A stretch of 64,000 nucleotides of DNA from Mycobacterium deserti (GCF_025345615.1 NZ_JAODWD010000006.1:62001-126000), one strand, 5' to 3'. Counted from the stretch's first letter, positions 16,347 to 25,641 are shown. Notes: generated from the letters alone by a model not told the origin. Numbers and translations: made by a program.

Positions 16347-17795
16347 GTGGCCGAATCAGCAGCTGATGCCGAACTGCTCGCCGCCGCGGCGGTTGCGTTG
16401 AACCGCAACGGCGAGGTGTTGCGCGATGTCGGCGCCGTGTTCGCTGATGCGGGCCATGAGCTGTATCTCGTCGGCGGCAGTGTCCGCGACGTGCTGCTCG
16501 GCCGGCCCCTCACCGATTTGGACTTCACCACCGACGCCCGGCCCGAACAGATGCAGAAGATTCTTCGCGGCTGGGCCGACGCGCTGTGGGACACCGGCAT
16601 CGACTTCGGCACGCTGGGCGTCGGCAAGGGCGACTACCGGCTCGAGATCACGACCTTCCGCGCCGACACCTACGACCAGGTGTCGCGCAACCCCGAGGTG
16701 CGTTTCGGCGACAACCTGCACGACGACCTGGTGCGTCGCGACTTCACCGCCAACGCGATGGCGATCCGCATCACCGGCGACGGGCCGGGCGAATTCCACG
16801 ACCCCCTGGGCGGTTTGGCGGCGCTGCGGGCCAGGATGCTCGACACCCCGTCGGCGCCTCAGGTGTCGTTCGGCGACGATCCGCTGCGCATGCTGCGGGC
16901 GGCGCGCTTCGTCTCGCAGCTGCAGTTCGGTGTCGCGCCGCGGGTGCTCGAGGCGCTGTTGGAGATGGCGCAGCAGCTCGACCGCATCACCGTCGAGCGC
17001 GTCGCCGCTGAGCTCGACAAGCTGCTGCTGGGCGCCGATCCGGTCGCCGGCATCGACCTGATGGTGCAGACCGGCCTCGGCGAGGTCGTGCTGCCCGAAG
17101 TGGGCGCGATGCGGATGGCCATCGACGAACACCACCAACACAAGGACGTGTACTGGCATTCGCTGACGGTGCTCAAGCAGGCGATCGACCTGGAGGACGA
17201 CGGGCCCGATCTGGTGCTGCGCTGGGCGGCGCTGCTGCACGACATCGGCAAGCCGGCCACGCGCAAGCACGAATCCGACGGCGGGGTGAGCTTTCACCAC
17301 CACGAGGTGGTCGGCGCGAAGATGACCCGCAAGCGGATGCGGGCGTTGAAGTACTCCAAGCAGATGGTCGACGACGTGTCGCAACTGGTCTACCTGCATC
17401 TGCGGTTCCACGGCTACGGGGACGGGCGCTGGACCGACTCGGCGGTGCGCCGCTATGTGACCGACGCCGGGCCGTTGCTGCCGCAGTTGCACAAGCTCGT
17501 GCGCGCGGACTGCACGACACGCAACAAGCGGCGGGCGGCGCGTCTGCAAGCCAACTACGACGACCTCGAACGACGCATTGCGGAGCTGGCGGAGAAGGAG
17601 GATCTGGCGCGGGTTCGGCCGGATCTGGACGGCAACGAGATCATGCGGATCCTGTCCATCCCGGCCGGGCCCGAGGTGGGGCAGGCGTGGCGGTTCCTCA
17701 AGGAACTGCGGCTCGATCGCGGGCCGATGGATCACGACGAGGCGGTCGGGGAACTGCTGAAGTGGTGGAACTCACGGGAGCGCCCCGGCGTCTGA
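16347..17795 (+). CDS. pcnA: CCA-adding tRNA nucleotidyltransferase (annotated PcnA in mycobacteria)
   Basis: A 482-residue class II nucleotidyltransferase. The N-terminal catalytic domain has LVGGSVRDVLLG (about 42-53), the metal-binding DLDFTTDA (about 59-66) and the RRDFTANAMA motif (about 130). An HD domain follows with LLHDIGKP (about 295-302). It repairs and completes the CCA end of tRNA; the poly(A) polymerase name is historical. The GTG start has no ribosome site and fits a leaderless mRNA. It is divergent from mutT4 with only 85 bp between them. Confidence 0.95.
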   Translation: MAESAADAELLAAAAVALNRNGEVLRDVGAVFADAGHELYLVGGSVRDVLLGRPLTDLDFTTDARPEQMQKILRGWADALWDTGIDFGTLGVGKGDYRLEITTFRADTYDQVSRNPEVRFGDNLHDDLVRRDFTANAMAIRITGDGPGEFHDPLGGLAALRARMLDTPSAPQVSFGDDPLRMLRAARFVSQLQFGVAPRVLEALLEMAQQLDRITVERVAAELDKLLLGADPVAGIDLMVQTGLGEVVLPEVGAMRMAIDEHHQHKDVYWHSLTVLKQAIDLEDDGPDLVLRWAALLHDIGKPATRKHESDGGVSFHHHEVVGAKMTRKRMRALKYSKQMVDDVSQLVYLHLRFHGYGDGRWTDSAVRRYVTDAGPLLPQLHKLVRADCTTRNKRRAARLQANYDDLERRIAELAEKEDLARVRPDLDGNEIMRILSIPAGPEVGQAWRFLKELRLDRGPMDHDEAVGELLKWWNSRERPGV

Positions 17796-17801
17796 ACCGT
17801 C

Positions 17802-18299
17802 ATGGAGTACTGCCTCGGAGACGGTGACGGGTCGGCAACCATGTGGTCCGCCCCGGCGGACGTCGACCTCGACGGTGACGGCGCGTTCGAAGCGGTGGGG
17901 TTGGACTTCGACGGCGACGGCCTGCTCGACGACGCGATGGCCGATCTCGACGGCGACGGGGCGGCCGACCAATTGGTCCGCGACTTCGTTCCCGATGCCG
18001 CCGAGGCGACCTACTTCTCCGACGACGGCACCGGCACCTGGGCGGTCAGCGTCGACCGCGGCGGGCAGACGCGGTGGTTCGGGCTCGACGGTGTGGAACA
18101 CACCGGGGGACCGGTGGTCGACGTCGACGGCGACGGACACGCCGTCGAGAGGCTGATCGATGTCGACGGCGACGGGTTGGCCGATCGGGCCATGGGCGAG
18201 GGGCAGGCGTTCGTCGACACCGACGGCGACGGGACGTGGGACGTCAGGCTCTCCGACAGCGACGGCGACGGCAGGGCCGAGTCGGCGACAGCGCTCTAA
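17802..18299 (+). CDS. Protein with repeated DxDGDGxxD calcium-loop motifs (Rv3906c-like)
   Basis: A 165-residue, strongly acidic protein with at least eight short loops of the form D-x-D-G-D-G-x-x-D: DVDLDGDGAFE, DFDGDGLLDD, DLDGDGAAD, DVDGDGHAVE, DVDGDGLAD, DTDGDGTWD and DSDGDGRAE among them. Such loops bind calcium in dockerins, EF-hand-like and thrombospondin type 3 repeats. There is no signal peptide, so it would be cytoplasmic or exported by another route. It starts 6 nt after pcnA and its last 4 nt overlap the opposite gene. It occupies the Rv3906c position; the function is unknown. Confidence 0.85.
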   Translation: MEYCLGDGDGSATMWSAPADVDLDGDGAFEAVGLDFDGDGLLDDAMADLDGDGAADQLVRDFVPDAAEATYFSDDGTGTWAVSVDRGGQTRWFGLDGVEHTGGPVVDVDGDGHAVERLIDVDGDGLADRAMGEGQAFVDTDGDGTWDVRLSDSDGDGRAESATAL

Positions 18300-19072
18300 T
18301 CGCGGCCGGGCCCCGGCGGGCCCGCGAACGCCTGCGCGATGGTCAGCCACTTCTCGGCATCGGCGCCGTCGGCGTGCACGTCCAGCGATGCTCGCGGCCT
18401 GCGCTGGGTGACGAGCTGGCAGAAGTCCTCCGCCGAGCCGACAACCCGCTGCGTGGCGTCCTCGGGTCCCCACGACCACATCGATCCGTCGGGTGCCTGC
18501 AATTCGACGCGGAACGGCTCGGCCGGTGGTGTCAGCCCGTTGATCGCGAACGCGAAGTCGCGGGTGCGCACACCGATGTGCGCGATCGAACGCAGCCGTT
18601 CGGTCGCCGGCCGGGTGACGTTCAGCGCGTCGGCGACGTCGAGCCCGTGCGCCCAGGTCTCCATCAGCCGCGCGGTGGCCATCGACGAGGCGCTCATCGG
18701 CGGACCGAACCACGGCAGTTTGCGGCCGTCGGCGACCCGCAGCAGCTCGTCGTGCAGGCGCGCCCTGGTCGCACGCCAGTCCGCGAGAAGCGCATCGGGC
18801 GGCATCGCGGCGATCTCCTCGGCACCTGCGTCGACGAGACCCGACGGATCCTTGGCGGCGATCTCGAGCAGCTTCGCGAAGCCGGCCTCGTCGGTGACGG
18901 CCGTCAGCGCGACGCGGTCGGTCCACAGCAGGTGGGCGATCTGATGGGCGATCGTCCACCTCGGCGCAGGTGTCGGCTGCGCCCATTGCGCGGGGTCAAG
19001 GTCGGCGACCAGTGCGTCGAGTTCGTCGCTCTCGGCGCGAAGGTCGGCCACCATCGGGTCTGCTGCGGCCAT
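18296..19072 (-). CDS. TIGR03084-type metal-binding protein (DinB/maleylpyruvate isomerase-like fold)
   Basis: A 258-residue protein homologous to Rv0036c. The N-terminal helical-bundle domain (about 1-150) shows the family pattern PAPRWTIAHQIAHLLWTD with a candidate metal His, and later SMATARLMETWAHGLDVADAL with a second His. Members resemble mycothiol-dependent DinB-fold enzymes, but a substrate is not known. The ATG at 19072 is preferred over 19123 because TAGGGT ends 7 nt upstream. The 3' end overlaps the preceding convergent gene by 4 nt. Confidence 0.82.
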   Translation of the reverse strand: MAAADPMVADLRAESDELDALVADLDPAQWAQPTPAPRWTIAHQIAHLLWTDRVALTAVTDEAGFAKLLEIAAKDPSGLVDAGAEEIAAMPPDALLADWRATRARLHDELLRVADGRKLPWFGPPMSASSMATARLMETWAHGLDVADALNVTRPATERLRSIAHIGVRTRDFAFAINGLTPPAEPFRVELQAPDGSMWSWGPEDATQRVVGSAEDFCQLVTQRRPRASLDVHADGADAEKWLTIAQAFAGPPGPGRD

Positions 19073-19079
19073 GCCGGTC

Positions 19080-19085
19080 ACCCTA
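19080..19085 (-). promoter_or_regulatory. -10 element of a probably leaderless TIGR03084 gene transcript
   Basis: TAGGGT on the minus strand ends 7 nt before ATG 19072. The element overlaps the stop codon of the upstream transporter gene. Confidence 0.45.
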
Positions 19086-20360
19086 GCGGGGTCGGGGTCG
19101 CCCGATCGCGGCGTGCAAGGCAAGTCCAGCGAGGTACACCGCGACGCCGGCGAGGGCCAGCAGCGGCTGACGGCCGTCGGCCGGGATGAATGCGGCGCAC
19201 ACCGCCATGGCGAAGACGTAGGACATCCAGAACAGCGAGTCCTGAACCGTGAACACGTGCCCGCGCAGCGCGTCGTCGACGTCGATCTGCATCGCGGTGT
19301 CGGCGCACAGCTTCACCACCTGTCCGGCGGCGCCGAGCAGGAAGCCGCACGCGACCATCAGCGGGACGTACAGGAACGAGCCGCACAGCTGGACGACCGC
19401 GGCGAAGGCCAGCGCGCCGTTCGCCGCGCCGTACCGACCCCACCGACGCACCACCGCGGGCGTCGCAATCGTGGCGAGGAAGGACCCGATTCCACCCGCG
19501 GCGAGAAACATCACCGAGGTAGCCAGACCCGCGACGACGTGAGTGTCGGTGTGCCGCACCATCACCAACACCAACAGCGAGTTGATGCCGAACACCATCC
19601 GGTGCGCGGCCAGACCGGACAGCGTCGCGGCGACGGTCGGCACGGCCGAGACGGTGCGGATGCCGTGCGCCCAGCCGGTGGCGACCGCGTAGACGACCGA
19701 GCCGTGGATCGACCGCTTGCTCTCGTGCGGGCCGAGCACGTCGGGCGGGAACCGCACCGACAGCAGCAGCGCCAGCGCCACGGGAACCGCGACGAAGAAG
19801 ATGACCGTCGACGCGCCGGTGTCGTCGTCCCCGAACAGCGAGCGGGGCACCAGCATGAAGATCGCACCGAGGAAGGCCGCGGCAGCACCGGTGGCGGTGG
19901 CCACCGAGTTCATCGCCACCACCTGCTCGCGCGGCACCACGTCCGGCAGCGCCGCCGACAGGCCGGAGGAGACGAATCGGGTGAAGCCGTTCACTATCAA
20001 CGCGCCCAACAGGATTGAGACGTCGTGCGCACTGGCGGCAAGCATGGCCCCGACGCAGAGCACGAGCAGCAGCCGGGCCACGTTGGCGCCGATGAGGACC
20101 AGCCGCCGGTCCCACCTGTCCAGCAGCGCGCCGGCGAACGGTCCCAGCAGTGAGTACGGCAGATAGGTCACGGCGAAGGAGCCGGCGATCGCCCACGGCC
20201 CGGCGGCGCGCTCGGAACTGAACAGGATCGCGCCCGCCAGTCCCGCGGCGAACAGGCCGTCGCCGAACTGGCTGACGGCTCGCAATTCGAGCAGCCGCCA
20301 GAACTCGGGCAGAGCGCGCACAGAGCGCCATACGGCGATGGGCGCACGACCGTCGGCCAC
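19083..20360 (-). CDS. MFS transporter (Rv0037c-like)
   Basis: A 425-residue integral membrane protein with about 12 hydrophobic segments. It has the MFS loop signature LLDRWDRRLVLIGAN between segments 2 and 3 (about 80-95), a central cytoplasmic loop (PPDVLGPHESKRSIHGS, about 205-225) and weakly related halves. It belongs to a group of actinobacterial drug/metabolite exporters; the substrate cannot be inferred. GTG 20360 gives a natural N-terminus, but no strong ribosome site or promoter is visible, so the start is uncertain within about 50 nt. Confidence 0.85.
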   Translation of the reverse strand: MADGRAPIAVWRSVRALPEFWRLLELRAVSQFGDGLFAAGLAGAILFSSERAAGPWAIAGSFAVTYLPYSLLGPFAGALLDRWDRRLVLIGANVARLLLVLCVGAMLAASAHDVSILLGALIVNGFTRFVSSGLSAALPDVVPREQVVAMNSVATATGAAAAFLGAIFMLVPRSLFGDDDTGASTVIFFVAVPVALALLLSVRFPPDVLGPHESKRSIHGSVVYAVATGWAHGIRTVSAVPTVAATLSGLAAHRMVFGINSLLVLVMVRHTDTHVVAGLATSVMFLAAGGIGSFLATIATPAVVRRWGRYGAANGALAFAAVVQLCGSFLYVPLMVACGFLLGAAGQVVKLCADTAMQIDVDDALRGHVFTVQDSLFWMSYVFAMAVCAAFIPADGRQPLLALAGVAVYLAGLALHAAIGRPRPR

Positions 20361-20488
20361 TTGGTGATCACGTCCTGATTCGCGGGATCGGCAACCCGAC
20401 CCACAGTACAAAGACCGCGCAACACAAATATCCCGGCGGGCCGCACCTGTTCGCGACGATGACCCGTTGCTGGTGCCATGATGGAGAG

Positions 20489-21094
20489 GTGGCGCAGTCA
20501 GAGGATCCGGAGGACTTCGTCGCTCCTACCACGCCCCGCGTGCGGGCGGGAACGCTGCTGCTCGCGAACACCGACCTGCTGGAGCCGACGTTTCGGCGCA
20601 GCGTCATCTACGTCGTCGAGCACAACGACGGCGGCACGCTGGGCGTGGTGCTGAACCGGCCGAGCGAGACCGCCGTCTACAACGTCCTGCCGCAGTGGGC
20701 GAAACTGGCCACCAAGCCCAAGACGATGTTCATCGGTGGACCCGTCAAGCGCGACGCCGCGCTGTGTCTGGCCACTCTGCGAGCCGGCATGGAGGCGAGC
20801 GGCATCCCCGGCCTGCGCCACGTGCAGGGGCGGATGGTGATGGTGGATCTCGACGCCGATCCCGATGACCTGGCGCCGCTGCTCGAAGGAGTGCGGATAT
20901 ACGCCGGGTACTCGGGCTGGACCATCGGCCAGCTCGACGGTGAGATCGAACGGGACGACTGGATCGTGTCGTCGGCGATGCCATCCGACGTTCTCGTCGA
21001 GCCGCGCGTCGACCTGTGGGCGCGGGTACTGCGTCGTCAGCCGTTGCCGACGTCGCTGTTGGCCACGCATCCGATCGACATCAGCAGGAACTGA
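20489..21094 (+). CDS. YqgE/AlgH family protein (UPF0301)
   Basis: A 201-residue UPF0301 protein. Family patterns include GTLLLANTDLLEPTFRRSVI (about 20-39), VEHNDGGTLGVVLNRPS (about 42-58), the FIGGPVKRDA segment (about 78-87) and GYSGWTIGQLDGEI (about 145-158). AlgH/YqgE proteins have no settled biochemical function. The GTG at 20489 follows GGAGAG directly and gives the length of Rv0038; a CATGAT hexamer ends 6 nt upstream, so the transcript may be leaderless. Confidence 0.9.
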   Translation: MAQSEDPEDFVAPTTPRVRAGTLLLANTDLLEPTFRRSVIYVVEHNDGGTLGVVLNRPSETAVYNVLPQWAKLATKPKTMFIGGPVKRDAALCLATLRAGMEASGIPGLRHVQGRMVMVDLDADPDDLAPLLEGVRIYAGYSGWTIGQLDGEIERDDWIVSSAMPSDVLVEPRVDLWARVLRRQPLPTSLLATHPIDISRN

Positions 21095-21115
21095 TTCAGC
21101 TGCGCGACAACGCGT

Positions 21116-21457
21116 TCAGCTGCAGGACAGCGTGCACGTCGCGCACGCTTCACCGCAGCCGTCCGTGGTCGCCTCCTTGCGGGCCGCCAGTTTGGCGCTC
21201 TGCCAGCAGCCTGCCGCCACGGTGCCGACGGCGCCGAGCACGCAGACGACCAACACCACGAGTGCGGTAGCGGGGCGGGCGGCCAGCGCGGCCACGCCGC
21301 CGGCGGCGAGCATCACCGCCGCGGCAAGCTGGGTCGGCGCCACCGCGCGCAGGACCTCGCGGACGGGATCACCGGCGAGCGGACGGCGAAGCAGCCACAT
21401 GCCCATGGCGGCGGTGAGGACGGCTGCGCACAGGCACAGCACCGCGGCGATCAGCAT
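21116..21457 (-). CDS. Small membrane protein (Rv0039c-like)
   Basis: A 113-residue protein with three or four hydrophobic segments (about 1-22, 38-58, 62-85) and a Cys-rich C-terminus (TDGCGEACATCTLSCS) that contains five cysteines in 16 residues. Such a tail could bind metal or form disulfides; no function is known. It matches Rv0039c in place and size. ATG 21457 is selected because TATTGT ends 6 nt before it; a GTG two codons earlier is the alternative. It converges on the YqgE gene with a 21-nt gap. Confidence 0.75.
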   Translation of the reverse strand: MLIAAVLCLCAAVLTAAMGMWLLRRPLAGDPVREVLRAVAPTQLAAAVMLAAGGVAALAARPATALVVLVVCVLGAVGTVAAGCWQSAKLAARKEATTDGCGEACATCTLSCS

Positions 21458-21463
21458 GGCCAC

Positions 21464-21469
21464 ACAATA
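21464..21469 (-). promoter_or_regulatory. -10 element of a probably leaderless Rv0039c-like transcript
   Basis: TATTGT on the minus strand ends 6 nt before ATG 21457. Confidence 0.4.
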
Positions 21470-21537
21470 CGAGGCCCGCAGGCGTCAGGTCGGGTTGGGC
21501 GTCCCCCGGGCGCCAGGCTTCGCCCGGGGGACGACGC

Positions 21538-22494
21538 TCAACCCGGCAGGCCGACCGGCTGAGTGAGGCCCGGCGCGGCGGCCCGAGCCGCAGGTGCCGG
21601 GGCCGCGGGCGGCGGCGCCGCGGGCCGCGGTGCTGCCGCACCCGGAGCGCTCACCTTGAAGCCGGTGATGATTGCGTTGGTCGCGTCGGCGGCCGCGACG
21701 ACCTGATCGACGCTCGTGGTGACCGAGAGCGAGACGAGGTAGCGGTCGGGTCCGGAGGTGGCGATGACGTGGCGCCGTGAGGTGTTCAGTGTCAGTGAGT
21801 TCTCGCGGTAAGTGCCCTCGATCACCGACGACGGCATGCCGCCGTATTCGCTTATCGAGCCGACGGTCGCGCGCCATGCCGGCAACTGCTGAGCGTCGAC
21901 GAAGCCGTGGCTGATGGCCTCCTTCGGATCGAACTCGCCGATCAGCTTGTAGACCACCACTTGCGCGTTGGAGGAGTAGAGGCCGTTGCCGCCGACACGG
22001 TCGGCAATCACTGCGAACGCGTCGGGCACGTTCGGGTCGGGTATGTGGGCCCAGCCGCGCGGCATCGGCAGGACGATGGTGAGCGCCTTGAAATCCTTGC
22101 TGGCCTGCGGCTCGAGCGTGACGTTGCGCTCCTTGAAGTAGTCGAACAACGTCCCCGAGGCGGCCGGCTGGATCGTCGGCACAACGGGCGCGGCGACGGG
22201 TGCGGCGTTGAGCCCCGGATTCGCGACCGCGCCGGGAGTGGCGGCTAGGCCGGGGGAGGCGGCGAGGCCGGGGGCGGCAGCTGTGGCCGCCGCCACATTC
22301 GGCTGCACGAGCGACTGCGGCGTTGCGGCGGGAGCGACGACGACTGTCTGGGTCACCGTGGCCGGCGCGGGCTGCGGGGGTTGCGGGAAGACGGGCTGAG
22401 CGGACGCGGTGGGTCCCGCGAAGCCGAGGATGCCGGCGGTCCCGGCGGCCACTCCTGCAACCAGAACGCCCAAGCGGCGGGTGATCTCGATCAT
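21538..22494 (-). CDS. mtc28: Secreted proline-rich antigen Mtc28-like protein (LpqN/LpqT family)
   Basis: A 318-residue exported protein. A signal peptide (about 1-32, ending TASA) is followed by an Ala/Pro-rich low-complexity stretch (about 35-110), a globular LpqN/LpqT-like domain (about 120-285, with FDYFKERNVTLEPQ and IVLPMPRGWAHIPDPN) and an Ala/Pro-rich tail. The family is confined to mycobacteria and relatives; LpqN has been linked to trehalose monomycolate trafficking, which is only suggestive here. It has no lipobox, so it is probably released or wall-associated. AAGGA lies upstream of the ATG. Confidence 0.9.
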   Translation of the reverse strand: MIEITRRLGVLVAGVAAGTAGILGFAGPTASAQPVFPQPPQPAPATVTQTVVVAPAATPQSLVQPNVAAATAAAPGLAASPGLAATPGAVANPGLNAAPVAAPVVPTIQPAASGTLFDYFKERNVTLEPQASKDFKALTIVLPMPRGWAHIPDPNVPDAFAVIADRVGGNGLYSSNAQVVVYKLIGEFDPKEAISHGFVDAQQLPAWRATVGSISEYGGMPSSVIEGTYRENSLTLNTSRRHVIATSGPDRYLVSLSVTTSVDQVVAAADATNAIITGFKVSAPGAAAPRPAAPPPAAPAPAARAAAPGLTQPVGLPG

Positions 22495-22671
22495 CGACGT
22501 CGGTCCTTCCCAACATTGCGGGGTTCGTCACACCCCTGGTCAGGCGCTGACTGTATCCACGGCGATCGGCCGCAGGACAGGGCCGGAACCGACCTGGGAC
22601 CAACCCCTGACCGGGAGGTGACGCAACCGAGACCAACCCGTGGCCTGGAAAAACCACGATCGGGGGGCTTA

Positions 22672-22677
22672 TACGCT
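22672..22677 (+). promoter_or_regulatory. -10 element of a probably leaderless leuS transcript
   Basis: TACGCT ends 6 nt before GTG 22684. No ribosome site precedes the start, and no leucine leader peptide or T-box structure is evident in the 189 bp upstream. Confidence 0.5.
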
Positions 22678-22683
22678 GTTCAC

Positions 22684-25551
22684 GTGACAGAACCGCCGAT
22701 CGCCGAGTCCCGCACCGAGGACGCGGACACCCCGCAGCACCGGTACACCGCGGTGCTCGCTGGGCAGATCGAGGGCGACTGGCAGCAGCGGTGGGCCGAG
22801 GACGGGACGTTCAACGTCACGAACCCGGTCGGCTCGCTGGCGCCGACCGACGGTTCGGGTGTGCCCGCCGACAAGATGTTCGTCCAAGACATGTTCCCCT
22901 ACCCGTCGGGCGAGGGCCTGCACGTCGGGCACCCGTTGGGCTACATCGCGACCGACGTCTACGCCAGGTACTACCGGATGACGGGCCGCAATGTGTTGCA
23001 CGCGTTGGGCTTCGATGCGTTCGGCCTGCCCGCCGAGCAGTACGCGATTCAGACGGGTACGCATCCGCGGACCCGCACCGAGGCCAACATCGTCAACTTC
23101 CGCCGCCAGCTGAGCAGGTTGGGGTTCGGCCACGACTCCCGGCGCAGCTTCTCCACCACCGACGTCGACTACTACAAGTGGACGCAGTGGATCTTCCTGC
23201 AGATCTACAACGCGTGGTTCGACCCGACGGTGCAGAAAGCCAGGCCGATCGCCGAGTTGGTGGCCGAATTCGATTCGGGGACACGGTGGTTGGACGACGG
23301 CCGGTCCTGGTCGACGCTGTCGGCAGACGAGCGCGCCGACGTGATCGACGGGTACCGCCTGGTGTACCGCGCGGACTCGCTGGTGAACTGGTGTCCCGGA
23401 TTGGGCACTGTGCTGGCCAACGAGGAGGTCACCACCGACGGCCGCAGCGAGCGCGGCAATTTCCCGGTGTTCCGGAAACGGTTGCGACAGTGGATGATGC
23501 GCATCACCGCGTACTCGGACCGCCTGCTCGACGACCTTGACCTGCTGGACTGGCCGGACAAGGTCAAGACCATGCAGCGCAACTGGATCGGCCGGTCGAC
23601 GGGCGCATCCGTGCTTTTCGGCACCGACGCGGGCGATCTCGAGGTGTTCACCACCCGCCCCGACACGTTGTTCGGCGCGACGTACATGGTGCTGGCGCCG
23701 GAGCACTCGTTGGTCGACAGATTGACCGCCGCCCAGTGGCCGGCCGGCGTCGACGCCCGTTGGACGAACGGCGGGCAGACACCCCGGGAGGCGGTCGCCG
23801 CTTACCGCGCGACGATCGCGGCCAAATCCGACTTGGAGCGCCAGGAGAACAAGACCAAGACCGGGGTGTTCATCGGCGCGTACGCCACGAATCCGGCCAA
23901 CGGTCAACAGATCCCGATCTTCATCGCCGACTACGTGCTGGTCGGTTACGGCACGGGCGCCATCATGGCCGTCCCGGGCGGCGATCAGCGGGACTGGGAT
24001 TTCGCGCAGGAGTTCGGACTGCCCATCGTGGAAACCGTTGCCGGCGGCGATATCTCCGAAGGCGCTTACAGCGGCGACGGTGAGGTGGTCAATTCCGACT
24101 ACCTCAACGGGTTGTCCGTCGCGGCGGCCAAAGAGGCGATCACCCGTCGGTTGGAGGCCGACGGCCGAGGAAAAGCGCGCGTCGAGTACAAGCTGCGCGA
24201 TTGGTTGTTCGCCCGCCAGAGATACTGGGGCGAGCCATTTCCCATCGTCTACGACGCCGACGGGCGCGCGTACCCGTTGCCCGAGTCGTCGCTGCCTGTC
24301 GAGCTGCCCGACATCCCGGACTACTCACCGGTGCTGTTCGACCCCGACGACGCCGACAGCGAACCGTCGCCGCCGCTGGGCAAGGCGACCGACTGGGTGA
24401 ACGTCGAACTGGATCTCGGCGACGGGTTCAAGCCCTACACCCGCGACACCAACGTGATGCCGCAGTGGGCGGGCAGTTCCTGGTACGAGCTGCGATACAC
24501 CGACCCGTACAACAAAGAACGGTTGTGCGACAAGGAGAACGAGGCCTACTGGATGGGGCCGCGGCCGGCCGAGCACGGCGCGAACGACCCCGGTGGCGTC
24601 GACCTCTACGTCGGCGGTGTCGAGCACGCGGTGCTGCACCTGCTGTACGCGAGGTTCTGGCACAAAGTGCTCTACGACCTGGGCCATGTGAGTTCACGCG
24701 AGCCGTACCGGCGGCTGGTGAACCAGGGTTACATCCAGGCGTTCGCCTACACCGACGCACGCGGCGCGTACGTGCCTGCGGCCGAAGTCGTCGAGCGGGA
24801 CGGAAAGTTCTTCTGGCCCGGACCCGATGGCGAGATCGAGGTGAACCAGGAGTTCGGCAAGATCGGCAAAAGCCTGAAGAACTCGGTGTCGCCGGACGAG
24901 ATCTGCGACAACTACGGCGCCGACACCCTTCGGGTGTACGAGATGTCGATGGGTCCGCTCGAGGCGTCGCGGCCGTGGGCGACCAAGGACGTCGTGGGCG
25001 CGCATCGGTTCCTGCAGCGGGTGTGGCGGCTGGTGGTCGACGAGGCGACGGGGACCGAGCGCGCTGCCGAGCATGAGGCGGTCGACGACGCCACGCTGAA
25101 GCTGCTGCACAAGACGATCGCCGGAGTGTCGGAAGACTATGCGGCGCTGCGCAATAACACCGCGGCGGCCAAACTGATCGAGTACACCAACCATCTGACC
25201 AAGCAGGGTGTGCGGTCGCGGGCAGCGCTGGAACCGCTGGTGCTGATGGTCGCGCCGTTGGCGCCGCACCTGGCCGAGGAGCTGTGGAAGCGGCTGGGTC
25301 ATGACACCTCGCTCGCGCACGGCCCGTTCCCGGTGGCCGACCCGCAGTATCTCGTCGAGGACACCGTCGAGTTCCCGGTTCAAGTCAACGGCAAGGTCCG
25401 CAGCAAGATCGTCGTGGCCGCCGATGCCGACGCCGACACGCTGGAAGCCGCGGCGCTGGCCGACGAGAAGGTGCTGGCGTTCCTCGGGGGTGCCACGCCG
25501 AAGAAGGTGATCGTGGTGCCCGGCCGACTGGTCAACATCGTCGCCAAGTAA
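22684..25551 (+). CDS. leuS: Leucyl-tRNA synthetase
   Basis: A 955-residue class Ia synthetase that charges tRNA-Leu. The HIGH motif reads HVGH within YPSGEGLHVGHPLGY (about 74-88). The editing domain (CP1) spans about 260-460, and the KMSKS-type loop is GKIGKS within FGKIGKSLKNSVSP (about 725-738). The anticodon-binding and C-terminal domains complete it. GTG 22684 gives the natural length, and a leaderless promoter supports it; an in-frame upstream extension to 22381 crosses the divergent mtc28 promoter and is not real. Confidence 0.97.
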   Translation: MTEPPIAESRTEDADTPQHRYTAVLAGQIEGDWQQRWAEDGTFNVTNPVGSLAPTDGSGVPADKMFVQDMFPYPSGEGLHVGHPLGYIATDVYARYYRMTGRNVLHALGFDAFGLPAEQYAIQTGTHPRTRTEANIVNFRRQLSRLGFGHDSRRSFSTTDVDYYKWTQWIFLQIYNAWFDPTVQKARPIAELVAEFDSGTRWLDDGRSWSTLSADERADVIDGYRLVYRADSLVNWCPGLGTVLANEEVTTDGRSERGNFPVFRKRLRQWMMRITAYSDRLLDDLDLLDWPDKVKTMQRNWIGRSTGASVLFGTDAGDLEVFTTRPDTLFGATYMVLAPEHSLVDRLTAAQWPAGVDARWTNGGQTPREAVAAYRATIAAKSDLERQENKTKTGVFIGAYATNPANGQQIPIFIADYVLVGYGTGAIMAVPGGDQRDWDFAQEFGLPIVETVAGGDISEGAYSGDGEVVNSDYLNGLSVAAAKEAITRRLEADGRGKARVEYKLRDWLFARQRYWGEPFPIVYDADGRAYPLPESSLPVELPDIPDYSPVLFDPDDADSEPSPPLGKATDWVNVELDLGDGFKPYTRDTNVMPQWAGSSWYELRYTDPYNKERLCDKENEAYWMGPRPAEHGANDPGGVDLYVGGVEHAVLHLLYARFWHKVLYDLGHVSSREPYRRLVNQGYIQAFAYTDARGAYVPAAEVVERDGKFFWPGPDGEIEVNQEFGKIGKSLKNSVSPDEICDNYGADTLRVYEMSMGPLEASRPWATKDVVGAHRFLQRVWRLVVDEATGTERAAEHEAVDDATLKLLHKTIAGVSEDYAALRNNTAAAKLIEYTNHLTKQGVRSRAALEPLVLMVAPLAPHLAEELWKRLGHDTSLAHGPFPVADPQYLVEDTVEFPVQVNGKVRSKIVVAADADADTLEAAALADEKVLAFLGGATPKKVIVVPGRLVNIVAK

Positions 25552-25553
25552 CA

Positions 25554-25606
25554 GCGATTTCGGTGCGCAAACAGTCGCTCAGCGATCGTTGGCGCACCGA
25601 AATCGC
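25554..25606. repeat. 53-nt stem-loop repeat, left copy
   Basis: Two perfectly complementary 15-nt arms, GCGATTTCGGTGCGC (25554-25568) and its reverse complement (25592-25606), flank a 23-nt loop. It begins 2 nt after the leuS stop. A copy matching at 48 of 53 positions lies at 26491-26543, on the far side of the DUF559 gene. It could also act as a terminator for leuS. Confidence 0.9.
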
Positions 25607-25641
25607 AGGCAGTGGAACGCAAACGTGCAGCGCGCCGTCCT

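Noticed and set aside
22381..22683. Long N-terminal extension of leuS
   Set aside because: The extra 101 residues have no synthetase similarity and cover the divergent mtc28 gene; the leaderless GTG fits better.
22495..22683. T-box or leucine attenuator before leuS
   Set aside because: No Leu-rich leader peptide or specifier/anti-terminator fold was seen; a leaderless promoter explains the region.
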